Origin: an uncultured Bacteroidaceae bacterium
GTDB taxonomy: Bacteria; Bacteroidota; Bacteroidia; Bacteroidales; Bacteroidaceae
Assembly (NCBI GenBank): GCA_904502185.1
Contig: CAJGDX010000023.1
Coordinates: forward strand, 1-26,074
Direction: 5' to 3'
Length of the DNA: 26,074 bases
Part shown: positions 8,139 to 16,498 of the stretch, one piece after another
Layout: each line of letters starts with the position of its first letter
How positions within the stretch are numbered: position 1 is the first letter of the stretch
Program-made: the position numbers and the translations under genes
The notes under the pieces: model-generated
Told to the model about the DNA's origin: nothing
The model's database searches: none
Seen by the model: the letters and a program-made list of their open reading frames with translations, nothing else

Positions 8139-8579
8139 CTATAAAGCCTCGTACTGGAAAATATCAATGATGGGGCTGTTGTTCACAGAGGTTAGTTCGT
8201 AATCCATAACAGATGTACTCATGTGAACGTTCAGTCGGGTGATTGCATCGGGAACACTCTCGGCCTTAACAAGCATCAGCACAGGAGTCTTTTTCTCTTT
8301 TGCGCTCACCTCGTCGATGGTAACAAGAGTAATTTTGCATTTGTACCATTTGTCGGCAGACTCATCCTGAGTATCCACAATTTCGCCATACTTAACACGC
8401 TTCATCTCATTGATGTTGAACTCGCCTGTAACAAAAGGCTGAAGCTCGATGGTGAGGCGTTTTTCAACACTTGCAAAGGTAAAATCCTTCATCAGATACG
8501 ACTCGTTTACCTTTGTATTTGCGCCTTTTTCTCCGGGACGCTCGTATGTTACTTTACATTCAAACCAGCTTTCTAACAT
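8139..8579 (-). CDS. DUF4494 domain protein, Bacteroidetes-specific
   Basis: A 146-residue soluble protein without signal peptide or membrane segment, predicted cytoplasmic. It begins MLESWFECKVTYER and contains repeated beta-strand-like stretches (WFECKVTYE near the start, KWYKCKITLVTID in the middle), suggesting an internal duplication of a small beta fold. I recognise it as the DUF4494 family, common in Bacteroidales; no function is known. It is the first gene of a likely two-gene unit with yggS and is divergent from the LolC/E-type permease. A -7 box (TAACTTTG on the minus strand) precedes it. Confidence 0.8.
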   Translation of the reverse strand: MLESWFECKVTYERPGEKGANTKVNESYLMKDFTFASVEKRLTIELQPFVTGEFNINEMKRVKYGEIVDTQDESADKWYKCKITLVTIDEVSAKEKKTPVLMLVKAESVPDAITRLNVHMSTSVMDYELTSVNNSPIIDIFQYEAL

Positions 8580-8624
8580 ATCTTTTTATTGTTGCTTTAG
8601 ATTTTTATTGAAAATTTTGAATCA

Positions 8625-8632
8625 CAAAGTTA
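8625..8632 (-). promoter_or_regulatory. -7 box for the DUF4494-yggS unit
   Basis: The minus strand reads TAACTTTG, an exact match to TAnnTTTG, 46 bases before the DUF4494 start. No good TTTG lies 19-21 bases upstream, so only the -7 element is supported. The opposite strand has a weaker TATCTTAG at 8727-8734 that could serve the permease gene. Confidence 0.45.
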
Positions 8633-8752
8633 GTAAGATTTTGCAAATATTGCTCTAAAAAAATCTTTTTCGGCGGTGCTTTTGCCATTTTTTCACAATA
8701 AATTTCCCCCTGCAAGCTATTTGCCGTATCTTAGCGGAAGATTTCAAATGCA

Positions 8753-9991
8753 ATGAATGTAGAACTGTTTATAGCCCGCCGTCTTTTTTCCACAGGAAAG
8801 GGAAAGAAGAGAATATCTAAACCAGCTGTGCTCATCGCCCAATGGGGAGTTGCTGTAGGTCTGCTGGTGATGATACTCTCAGTCTGCATAGTTGTGGGAT
8901 TCAAGCATCAGGTACGCGAAAAGATTGTAGGATTCGGACAACACATTCAAGTGCGCAACTACGAAGGCACCATGACAGGCGAGTCGCCCGTAACGGCTTC
9001 AGACTCTTTGCTGAGTGCAATAGAGGCGGTTCCGATGGTAAACAGCGCACACATCTACGCAGGAAAACCGGGACTGATAGCTGCCGGTGACGAGTTCGAC
9101 GGAATAATGCTTAAAGGCGTCGCAGCAGACTACGACCTGTCGTTTTTTTCAAACTATCTGATAGAGGGCGAGATTCCAACATTCAGCGACACTGCCTCCA
9201 CAGGAGCACTGCTGCTCTCCAAGCCCATAGCCGACAAAATGCAGGTGGGCGTAGGCGACAAAGTGAACATTTACTTTGTACAGAACAATGTAAAGGCACG
9301 ACGCTTCACCATCAAAGGACTCTACCGCACCAACCTTTCGGAAATGGACAATCTGATGGCACTCACCGACATATACACCATCAGACGCTTGAATGGTTGG
9401 GAGGATGACAAATGCACAGGCATAGAGATATCGCTGAGCAACTACGACGCGCTTGAGGTCGCATGCGACTCGGTTGCATCCCTCGTCGACGAAGAGGCTG
9501 AAAAGAGTTACGAAAAACTATATGTACGCACCGTTGAAGAGATGAACCCTGCGCTTTTTGCATGGCTCGACATACTTGACAGCACTGTGTGGGTGATTCT
9601 GGTGCTGGTACTTGCCGTTGCAGGTTTCACCATGATTTCGGGACTGTTGATTCTGATACTTGAAAAGAGCAACTTCATAGGCATACTCAAAGCCATTGGT
9701 TCCAAAGATATATCCATACGCAGAATATTCCTCTACTACGCAATGTTCATCATAGGCAGAGGTATGCTGTGGGGCAACATCATAGGCTTTGCAATAGCCC
9801 TTGTACAATACTATTTTGGAATTGTCAAACTCGATGCAGAAATGTATTACATGGACATTGTACCCATTGAATTTACATGGTGGTTGCTGCCCTTGAACAT
9901 CGCAATGTTCCTGCTGTCGACAGCGATGCTTGTACTGCCATCGATGCTTATATCTCGCATAGAACCCACAAAGGCAATACGTTTCGAATAG
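8753..9991 (+). CDS. LolC/LolE-type lipoprotein-releasing ABC permease (FtsX family)
   Basis: Inner-membrane permease (412 residues) of the ABC system that extracts lipoproteins from the inner membrane for transport to the outer membrane. Layout: a cytoplasmic start (VELFIARRLF), TM1 at about 24-50, a large periplasmic MacB/FtsX-core-like domain at about 51-270, then TM2 about 278-303, TM3 about 325-352 and TM4 about 375-400. It ends in the typical SRIEPTKAIRFE, matching the RxxPxxALR signature. ILKAIGSKDISIRRIF is the coupling segment after TM2. The ATPase is not adjacent, as is common in Bacteroidetes. The gene converges on rsh with 43 bases between stops. It could be another FtsX-type exporter, but length and motifs favour LolC/E. 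Confidence 0.85.
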   Translation: MNVELFIARRLFSTGKGKKRISKPAVLIAQWGVAVGLLVMILSVCIVVGFKHQVREKIVGFGQHIQVRNYEGTMTGESPVTASDSLLSAIEAVPMVNSAHIYAGKPGLIAAGDEFDGIMLKGVAADYDLSFFSNYLIEGEIPTFSDTASTGALLLSKPIADKMQVGVGDKVNIYFVQNNVKARRFTIKGLYRTNLSEMDNLMALTDIYTIRRLNGWEDDKCTGIEISLSNYDALEVACDSVASLVDEEAEKSYEKLYVRTVEEMNPALFAWLDILDSTVWVILVLVLAVAGFTMISGLLILILEKSNFIGILKAIGSKDISIRRIFLYYAMFIIGRGMLWGNIIGFAIALVQYYFGIVKLDAEMYYMDIVPIEFTWWLLPLNIAMFLLSTAMLVLPSMLISRIEPTKAIRFE

Positions 9992-10034
9992 CCAGACTTT
10001 TTAATCTGAAGTTTAGAGGAATCGGCAGAACAGC

Positions 10035-12278
10035 TTAATCAATACGAGCTACGCTCTTGACATTCTCCACGCCTTTCAATTTGTCGCAGAGCAGCTTGAC
10101 ATCATTGACATCACGCACATTGAGCCACACATTACAATCGAACACCCCGTTTTTGTTCTCGAATTCGAACTTCTGAATGTTCACATTCATCTGCTGCGAG
10201 ATAATCTCTGTTATCTGGTTGATGAGTCCTATTTTGTCTATACCTTGTATATTTACAGGTACAACAAACTGATGGGCGCGATGCGTATCCCACACTACTG
10301 AAAGAATGCGGTCGCCGTGGCTGCTCTTGAGCCTGTCGGCCACGGGACACTGACGTTTGTGGATTATAATATGCTTCTCGTCGTCGTAATATCCGAGTAC
10401 ATCGTCGCCGGGAATAGGATGACAACAGTCGGCTATCACAAAGTCCTTTTGAAGATTCTCATCGGTCAGACGCAGGGTAGCCTTACGGTCGATGGCGTCG
10501 AATGTGGTAATATTATTCTCTTTTTTGTTCTCTTCCTTCTTGTCCTCTTTGTTGAAGAAGAAAAACGAGAAACGACGCTTGTTGTTGCCAAGCAGTGCCT
10601 CTTTGTCCTCTTCGCCAAGAGTTATTGTGCCATTGCCGATAGCTGTCAACAGCTCTTCCTTGTCGTTGAGATGATGGTGTACCCAAATTTTCTCGATATT
10701 ATTGGCAAAATTGGCAAGATTCTCCTTTTCGAGGAAAGCATTGAGTTTTTCCTCACCCTCGCGCTGAATCTTGCGCTGTTCGCGGCGCAAGGCTGCCTGT
10801 ATTTTGGCGCGTGCCTTGGCTGTGGTGGCAAACGAGAGCCAGCTTGCCTGCACATGCTGCGAGTTTGAAGTAAGAATCTCGACCTGGTCGCCACTCTGCA
10901 ACACATGGTTCATAGGCACCAGTTTATGGTTGACCTTTGCGCCTATGCAGTGGTTGCCCAGGAAGGTGTGTATGCTGTATGCAAGGTCGAGGGCAGTACA
11001 GTTCTGCGGCATGGTTATAATGTCGCCTTTTGGAGTAAAGACGAATATCTCGGTTGCGTAGAGATTGAGTTTGATGGTGTCGAGAAAATCGAGTGCATTG
11101 GGCTGCGGGTCGTCAAGAATCTCCTTGATGGTGTGCAACCAGTCGTCGAGAAGTTCATCCTTGCCGTTGCTGTTGTCGCGACTCTTGTACTTCCAGTGTG
11201 CAGCAACACCCTTCTCTGCTATTTCGTCCATCTGTTCGCTACGTATCTGCACCTCTATCCATTCGCCATGTTTACTCATGAAAGTTGCGTGAAGCGCGCG
11301 ATAGCCGTTGGCACGTGGTTTGTTCACCCAGTCGCGCAGACGGTCGGGATGCACGTTGTAGAGGTTGGTTAGAGCAATGTAGACATTGAAACATTCGTTA
11401 TTCTCGTTCCTGCCCTCGCGCGGTGTGAAGATTATTCGCACTGCAAGAATGTCGTATATATCTTCGAAGGCTACCTGCTTGGTCTGCATCTTGTTCCATA
11501 TGGAGTAAGGCGACTTCAGACGTCCCTTAATGCGATAGGTAAGCCCCATTTTGTCAAGCTCGCGACGGATAGGAGTAATAAATTCGTTATAGAGCTGGTC
11601 ACGCTCTATCTGTGTCTTTGCAAGCTTTTTCTGTATCTTTTCGTACTCTTCGGGGTGTTCGTAGCGGAACGACAGATTTTCGAGCTCGGTCTTTATACGG
11701 CTCAGTCCCAAACGATAGGCAATGGGCGCGTAAATGTAGAGTGTTTCGCCGGCAATCTTGTACTGTTTGTTTACGGGCATCACCGAGAGGGTGCGCATGT
11801 TATGCAGACGGTCGGCTATCTTTATGAGGATAACACGTATATCCTCGCTCATGGTCAACAGTAATTTCTTGAAGGTCTCGGCCTGCACAGAAGCCTGTGT
11901 ACCGAACACGCCGCCCGAGATTTTTGTCAGTCCGTCAACAATCTGTGCAATCTTTTCGCCGAAGAGGTTGCGTATATCTTCAACTGTGTAGTCGGTATCT
12001 TCGACTACATCGTGAAGCAGCGCTGCACAGATTGATGTAGAGCCTAAGCCTATTTCAGCACACACAATACGTGCCACCGCCAGCGGATGCATGATGTAAG
12101 GCTCGCCACTCTGACGGCGCACGCCTTTGTGGGCCTGGCGTGCAAAGTTGAAGGCCTTTGTTATAAGTTCGACTTTCCTGCGATGTTGCGATGCAAGATA
12201 TATGTCGAGTATCTCCTGAAAGGTGGCACTAATCTTGGCCTCTTCGTCTATGCGGCGTTTCTCTTCGTTTGTTTCCAT
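10035..12278 (-). CDS. rsh: Bifunctional (p)ppGpp synthetase/hydrolase, RelA/SpoT homologue
   Basis: Makes and degrades the stringent-response alarmone (p)ppGpp. I choose the ATG at 12278 (METNEEKRR, 747 residues); the frame extends 15 codons further, but that segment is not family-like and begins only 4 bases from the upstream stop. The HD hydrolase domain (about 35-190) is intact: HPLAVAR, LLHDVVEDT with HD at 89-90, and KIADRLHNMR. The synthetase domain (about 240-365) has YDILAVRIIF, NGYRALHATF and EVQIRS. The TGS domain spans about 409-470 (FVFTPKGDI). A C-terminal ACT domain spans about 675-747 (VPVNIQGIDKIGLINQIT). It is the last gene of the par block, 49 bases after the transglycosylase stop. 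Conserved residues of both active sites suggest a bifunctional enzyme. Confidence 0.93.
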   Translation of the reverse strand: METNEEKRRIDEEAKISATFQEILDIYLASQHRRKVELITKAFNFARQAHKGVRRQSGEPYIMHPLAVARIVCAEIGLGSTSICAALLHDVVEDTDYTVEDIRNLFGEKIAQIVDGLTKISGGVFGTQASVQAETFKKLLLTMSEDIRVILIKIADRLHNMRTLSVMPVNKQYKIAGETLYIYAPIAYRLGLSRIKTELENLSFRYEHPEEYEKIQKKLAKTQIERDQLYNEFITPIRRELDKMGLTYRIKGRLKSPYSIWNKMQTKQVAFEDIYDILAVRIIFTPREGRNENNECFNVYIALTNLYNVHPDRLRDWVNKPRANGYRALHATFMSKHGEWIEVQIRSEQMDEIAEKGVAAHWKYKSRDNSNGKDELLDDWLHTIKEILDDPQPNALDFLDTIKLNLYATEIFVFTPKGDIITMPQNCTALDLAYSIHTFLGNHCIGAKVNHKLVPMNHVLQSGDQVEILTSNSQHVQASWLSFATTAKARAKIQAALRREQRKIQREGEEKLNAFLEKENLANFANNIEKIWVHHHLNDKEELLTAIGNGTITLGEEDKEALLGNNKRRFSFFFFNKEDKKEENKKENNITTFDAIDRKATLRLTDENLQKDFVIADCCHPIPGDDVLGYYDDEKHIIIHKRQCPVADRLKSSHGDRILSVVWDTHRAHQFVVPVNIQGIDKIGLINQITEIISQQMNVNIQKFEFENKNGVFDCNVWLNVRDVNDVKLLCDKLKGVENVKSVARID

Positions 12279-12327
12279 GACCTTAGAAACTTTAGTTTTA
12301 CATTGAAACTGTTTATTAAACAATTTC

Positions 12328-13695
12328 TCAATATATATTTATGTATCGTCCTGCCCTTAAATTGGAGTTTTTCATTCCGTTTGCACGCATTATCTGCTTG
12401 ACTGAAACTCCATATTTGCGAGCAATAGTGGAGAGTGTCTCACCTGAACGTACCTTGTGGCGTTTGGCACCACTGCGTCCGCCATCGTTCAGTTTTACAC
12501 TCTTCTCCATCTGTGCCACAACATTCTCGGGGAAGTAGACCTCCACCTTGTGGTTATAGATGGTGTCACCCAGATTGAGCATGCTGGTGATTGTTTCGTT
12601 GGGCAAGCGAAGAACATAAGTTCCACTCTTACCCGGGATAATATCACGTATATATTGAGGATTCATCGCACGGATAGCATCCATTTCTATGTTACAAAGT
12701 TCGGAGACTTGTGAGAAATGGAGGTTTTTGCTTATGTGAAGTGTATCGGTTGCAATGGGTATTGCAGGCTGCATGGGAACAATACCATGCTCTTCGTAGT
12801 AGTTCATAATGTAGTTGACCGCGATGAAAGCAGGGATATATCCGCGTGTTTCGCGTGGCAGATAGCGGTATATTTGCCAGAAATTGGTTTTGCCGCCCGA
12901 ACGAATGATGGCCTTCTTTACATTACCCGGACCGCAGTTGTAGGCTGCAATGGCAAGATCCCAACTTTGGAAGAAGTTGTAGAGGTCGCGCAGATACTTC
13001 ATCGCCGCATGTGTAGATTTCATCGGGTCGAAACGCTCGTCTATGTAGCTGTTGGCTACAAGACCATACTGCTTACCTGTGTAAAACATAAACTGCCACA
13101 AGCCCTTGGCACCCACCCTTGAAACGGCTTTGGGATTGAATGCCGACTCGATGATTGGCAGATATTTCAGTTCGTGTGGAAGATTGTATTTGTCGAGCGC
13201 ACTCTCTATCATGGGCATGTAATAGGTAGAAAGACCCAGCATATTCGACACCAGACGGCGATGACGGTTGGTGTATCGCTCGATAAACTGCTTGGTTATA
13301 TCGTTGTACGTCATATTGACGATGGAAGGCAAACGATCGAGTCGTTCGGCATATATCGAGTCGTTCACAGGTTGAATCTGATAAACAACGCTGTCATTCT
13401 CGAGCAGTTGCAGCAATGTACGCGATTGCCAGCTGTTCATAAGGCTGTCGATGTTGAGCATCATGCTCTCGGGTATGTCAAATTTTATGCTGTCCTTGTC
13501 GAGAATGTAGTCGAGGTGAAGAGCAGAGAGAGGAATATCGTAGTTGTTGATGTGTTTTTCCGTTACTACCCCCAGACTGTCGAGGTTCACAAAAGTTGTA
13601 TCCTTCTCAACTTCGGCACCACCGTTTGTCTGCGCCACCGCTGTCAGATGGCACATGATTGTCAGTAATATTGCAAGTATTTTTCCTTGTTGCAT
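12328..13695 (-). CDS. mltD: Membrane-bound lytic murein transglycosylase D-like protein with LysM
   Basis: Cleaves the glycan strand of peptidoglycan with formation of 1,6-anhydro-muramic acid ends; acts in the periplasm. The 455-residue protein has a signal peptide (residues 1-21, ending AVAQ, with no lipobox Cys). A linker with alpha-helical character is followed by a family 1 SLT domain at about 165-310. LKYLPIIESAFNP carries the catalytic Glu183, followed by GAKGLWQFM and AYNCGPGNV. A single LysM domain occupies about 413-455 (VRSGETLSTIARKYG). It sits between the DUF5683 gene and rsh, all on the same strand, an order I know from other Bacteroidales. The gap to the DUF5683 gene is 103 bases; no clear promoter was seen in it. 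Confidence 0.92.
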   Translation of the reverse strand: MQQGKILAILLTIMCHLTAVAQTNGGAEVEKDTTFVNLDSLGVVTEKHINNYDIPLSALHLDYILDKDSIKFDIPESMMLNIDSLMNSWQSRTLLQLLENDSVVYQIQPVNDSIYAERLDRLPSIVNMTYNDITKQFIERYTNRHRRLVSNMLGLSTYYMPMIESALDKYNLPHELKYLPIIESAFNPKAVSRVGAKGLWQFMFYTGKQYGLVANSYIDERFDPMKSTHAAMKYLRDLYNFFQSWDLAIAAYNCGPGNVKKAIIRSGGKTNFWQIYRYLPRETRGYIPAFIAVNYIMNYYEEHGIVPMQPAIPIATDTLHISKNLHFSQVSELCNIEMDAIRAMNPQYIRDIIPGKSGTYVLRLPNETITSMLNLGDTIYNHKVEVYFPENVVAQMEKSVKLNDGGRSGAKRHKVRSGETLSTIARKYGVSVKQIMRANGMKNSNLRAGRYINIY

Positions 13696-13798
13696 TTTTT
13701 ATTGGGTTGATGGTTCTTGGATAGCCATTCGCGCGGAACAACTGCTCCAACAATAATTCTTTTTCAACAAACTTCCGTCACCGTAGACAAGCATCCGA

Positions 13799-14560
13799 TT
13801 AGAATGAAATATTGCAGTTCACTCCATAATAGTTATTGGTGCTGGCACTGCTGTTTATCATTTCGGGATGTATACTGAGGTTGATATCTTCGCTGATGTC
13901 GAAGCTGGAAAGGTGTGCATCGACGTAAGCATCGACAATGGAGACAAGATAGACACCTACACATGCAAAGATGCTGAGGTCGCGCCAACGGCGGTAACGG
14001 TCTTTGCGTTTTTTGAACAAATCCTTCAGGTATTGCTCATTTCTTTGATAGTCGTAACCCGACGGGAAGAATGTTTCGTAACTTTTGGTATTTGGGTCGG
14101 CATCCATTATGTCAAGGAATGCTTGACGATAGTCACTGTACATCTGGTTGTTCCAGTTGTAGGCATACAGACATCCCATAAAACCTCCGTACACAATGGG
14201 AAGTTTCCAGTATTTGCGATTGTATATCTGTCCGGCACCGGGAATAACCACTGCAAGCCATGTAGCCTTGTAGGGTTCGGGTTTAAAGTTTCTTATTCTG
14301 TCGGAGACCTCTATTCCGCTACGTTTTTTGGATACACGACTACTGTCTGCCGAAAGTCCGCTTTGCGTCTGAATTGCATTTTGCAGAGTATCAACCGACA
14401 AGGTATCAAACTGTATATTCTCAAAATTGATTTTAGCGGGTATATTACCCTCGTCCACAAATGTATCGGAGGTGACTTGCGCCGACAAGTGCGCAACGAG
14501 CAACAACAATAGTGTTACTGCTGCTGCTCTTAACTTGTATGTTGCTTGTATCGGTGACAA
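13799..14560 (-). CDS. DUF5683 domain protein, exported/membrane-associated
   Basis: A 253-residue protein with an N-terminal signal or signal-anchor (hydrophobic stretch about 12-27, LLLLLVAHLSAQ). After a variable linker comes the DUF5683 core: WLAVVIPGAGQIYNRKYWK, then a hydrophobic helix (IVYGGFMGCLYAY) and a second one (LSIFACVGVYLVSIVDAYVDAHL). The GAGQIYNRKYWK segment resembles the TM2-like motif of small membrane proteins. Function is unknown. It follows parB by 4 bases and is surely in the same operon, so a link to the chromosome partition or cell wall functions beside it is possible but inferred from position only. Family assignment is from recall of the conserved neighbourhood and motif. 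Confidence 0.8.
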   Translation of the reverse strand: MSPIQATYKLRAAAVTLLLLLVAHLSAQVTSDTFVDEGNIPAKINFENIQFDTLSVDTLQNAIQTQSGLSADSSRVSKKRSGIEVSDRIRNFKPEPYKATWLAVVIPGAGQIYNRKYWKLPIVYGGFMGCLYAYNWNNQMYSDYRQAFLDIMDADPNTKSYETFFPSGYDYQRNEQYLKDLFKKRKDRYRRWRDLSIFACVGVYLVSIVDAYVDAHLSSFDISEDINLSIHPEMINSSASTNNYYGVNCNISF

Positions 14561-14564
14561 CGCT

Positions 14565-15449
14565 CTATCTGTTTAATTTATCAAAAATGGAGATTATACG
14601 CTCCAGTTCCTGTTCGTCTTTGAATTTTATGCTTATCTTGCCATTGCCTTTTGCGGTACAGGTAAGCTGCACAGGTGTCTGGAAGAAGTGGGTAAGCTGC
14701 TTTTTCAACTGGCTGAATACCGCCACATTCTCTGACTGCTTCGAAGGTTCTTTGGCTGATGGCTCGGTAAGTCCCTCTTCTTTTATGCGACGGACTATCT
14801 CCTCGACCTGACGGACTGAGTAGTCGTTCTTCTGTATATCCTTAAAGACCTCTATCTGCTGCTTGGGGTCGTCAAGCGACAAGAGCGCACGTGCATGTCC
14901 CATGTCTATGCGTTTCTCTTTGAGTGCCATCTGCACGGGAGCAGGCAGTTTCAGCAGACGCAGGAAATTGGCGATGGTTGCACGCCCCTTACCCACACGC
15001 TTGCTCAGTTGCTCCTGCGACAGATTGTTCTGCTCAATCAGTTTCTGATAGGCAAGTGCAATTTCAAGAGCATTAAGATCCTCACGTTGAATATTTTCGA
15101 CGAGTGCCATCTCCATGGTACTCTCATCGTCGGCTGTAATGATGTATGCAGGGATAGTATCCTTACCGGCAAGTTGCGAAGCGCGGAAACGGCGTTCGCC
15201 GGCTATTATCTGATAGCGATCTTCGTCTGTCTGACGCAAAGTGATGGGCTGCACGATACCAATCTCCCTGATAGACTCGGAGAGTTCGAGCAGTGACTCT
15301 TCGCTGAATTCACGACGGGGCTGATTAGGGTTGGGGTCTATCTGACTGAGACTAATCTCGCCAATAGAGGATGAGCCGGAAGTGCGGATGGCCTCGGTAG
15401 AGATGAGAGCATCGAGTCCACGTCCCAATTGAAACTGTTTTTTTGCCAT
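14565..15449 (-). CDS. parB: Chromosome partitioning protein ParB (Spo0J family, CTP-dependent clamp)
   Basis: Binds parS sites, spreads as a CTP-loaded clamp and works with ParA to segregate the replication origin. The 294-residue protein has the family order. An N-terminal ParB/Sulfiredoxin-like domain includes IDPNPNQPRR (38-47), the GERRFRA box with GERR at 84-87, and ENIQRE at 118-123. A helix-turn-helix follows at about 144-165 (LSQEQLSKRVGKGRATIANF), then a C-terminal dimerisation segment rich in charged residues. The N-terminal KKQFQLGRGLDALI is the ParA-stimulating peptide. It starts 26 bases after the parA stop. No parS-like palindrome (GTTTCACGTGAAAC type) was noticed in the window. 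Confidence 0.95.
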   Translation of the reverse strand: MAKKQFQLGRGLDALISTEAIRTSGSSSIGEISLSQIDPNPNQPRREFSEESLLELSESIREIGIVQPITLRQTDEDRYQIIAGERRFRASQLAGKDTIPAYIITADDESTMEMALVENIQREDLNALEIALAYQKLIEQNNLSQEQLSKRVGKGRATIANFLRLLKLPAPVQMALKEKRIDMGHARALLSLDDPKQQIEVFKDIQKNDYSVRQVEEIVRRIKEEGLTEPSAKEPSKQSENVAVFSQLKKQLTHFFQTPVQLTCTAKGNGKISIKFKDEQELERIISIFDKLNR

Positions 15450-15475
15450 ATTTTATGGTAACTGTGTCTAAGTGA

Positions 15476-16240
15476 TTAATCCTTTCTCTTTAAAATTTCC
15501 TCGGCCAAAGCAAGATAGTTCTTTGCACCTACCGAATCTGCATCGTAAAGTATCACAGGGATACCCATGCTGGGAGCCTCGCCCAATCGGATATTTCGCT
15601 GTATAACTGTTTCGAATACAAGTTCGCGGAAGTGCTTTTTCACTTCGTTGTATATCTGATTGCTGAGACGCAGGCGCGAATTGTACATTGTCAGCAGAAA
15701 GCCTTCGATGTTGAGCGCGGGATTGAGTTTGGATTTTATTATTTTTATTGTATTGAGCAGCTTGCTGATTCCCTCGAGAGCAAAATATTCACACTGCACG
15801 GGAATTATCACCGAGTCGGCAGCCGTCAGAGAGTTGACGGTTATAAGCCCCAGCGAAGGAGAACAGTCGATAAGCAGGTAGTCGTATTCGTCCTTGATGG
15901 CAGCAAGAGATTTTTTCATTATATTCTCGCGACCCGGCATGTCGAGCATCTCTATTTCAGCACCGACAAGGTCTATGTGCGAGGGGATAATGTCAAGACC
16001 CTCGACACATGTGTGATGTATACCCTCACGTGGAGTATCACCATTGATAAGACATTCGTATATGGAGTGTTTAATCTGTCGTATGTCAATTCCCAACCCC
16101 GAAGAGGCATTAGCCTGAGGGTCGGCATCTATAACCAATACTTTTTTACCGAGAGTAGCCAACGATGCTGCCAGGTTAATGGCAGTGGTGGTCTTGCCTA
16201 CTCCTCCTTTCTGATTGGCCAAAGCTATAATTTTTCCCAT
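15476..16240 (-). CDS. parA: Chromosome partitioning ATPase ParA (Soj family)
   Basis: Deviant Walker A ATPase that drives origin segregation with ParB. I take the ATG at 16240 (254 residues): MGKIIALANQKGGVGKTTT is the canonical start, and the nine codons before it in the open frame are not family-like. KGGVGKTT occupies residues 11-18 with the signature first Lys. VIDADPQAN is the A' motif. LLIDCSPSLG is Walker B, and VQCEYFALEG follows in the usual place. No DNA-binding N-terminal HTH is present, so it is the short chromosomal type. First gene of the minus-strand block parA-parB-DUF5683-mltD-rsh. A -7 box lies about 120 bases upstream. Confidence 0.95.
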   Translation of the reverse strand: MGKIIALANQKGGVGKTTTAINLAASLATLGKKVLVIDADPQANASSGLGIDIRQIKHSIYECLINGDTPREGIHHTCVEGLDIIPSHIDLVGAEIEMLDMPGRENIMKKSLAAIKDEYDYLLIDCSPSLGLITVNSLTAADSVIIPVQCEYFALEGISKLLNTIKIIKSKLNPALNIEGFLLTMYNSRLRLSNQIYNEVKKHFRELVFETVIQRNIRLGEAPSMGIPVILYDADSVGAKNYLALAEEILKRKD

Positions 16241-16357
16241 TCTGTTCAGTTTGCTTGATTGCAACATTCTCTTGTCAGAGACATTGCTGACATCTGTTTT
16301 TCATCGTTTTACAACAAGCATAGCCGCTCTGACGCCTGCTACACTTGCATCTTACCG

Positions 16358-16365
16358 CAAAGATA
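16358..16365 (-). promoter_or_regulatory. -7 box for the parA operon
   Basis: The minus strand reads TATCTTTG, an exact TAnnTTTG match. Transcription from near 16351 would leave a 5' leader of about 110 bases before parA. No convincing TTTG at -33. Confidence 0.5.
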
Positions 16366-16430
16366 CGACAAAAAAACATTGCCGGGATTCTTTTTTGTAT
16401 TATACTTATCAACCATATGTTAAGAATATT

Positions 16431-16465
16431 AAAAAAGTTACCCATCGCAGGATGGGTAACTTTTT
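16431..16465 (-). terminator. Terminator after the GH84 gene (possibly bidirectional)
   Basis: Stem GTTACCCATC/GATGGGTAAC (16437-16446 with 16451-16460), 4-base loop, with a six-base A-run on one side and five Ts on the other. On the minus strand it lies 34 bases after the GH84 stop and ends in a T-run. It separates that gene from the parA promoter. Confidence 0.88.
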
Positions 16466-16498
16466 ACATACGTGTATTTTAGAAAGACACAAAAGCTG

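Noticed and set aside
10317..10868. 183-codon plus-strand frame opposite rsh
   Set aside because: Antisense shadow; rsh has complete HD, synthetase, TGS and ACT domains on the other strand.
14565..16240. parS site near parAB
   Set aside because: I looked for a GTTTCACGTGAAAC-like palindrome and saw none in the window; a systematic degenerate search is still needed to exclude variants.
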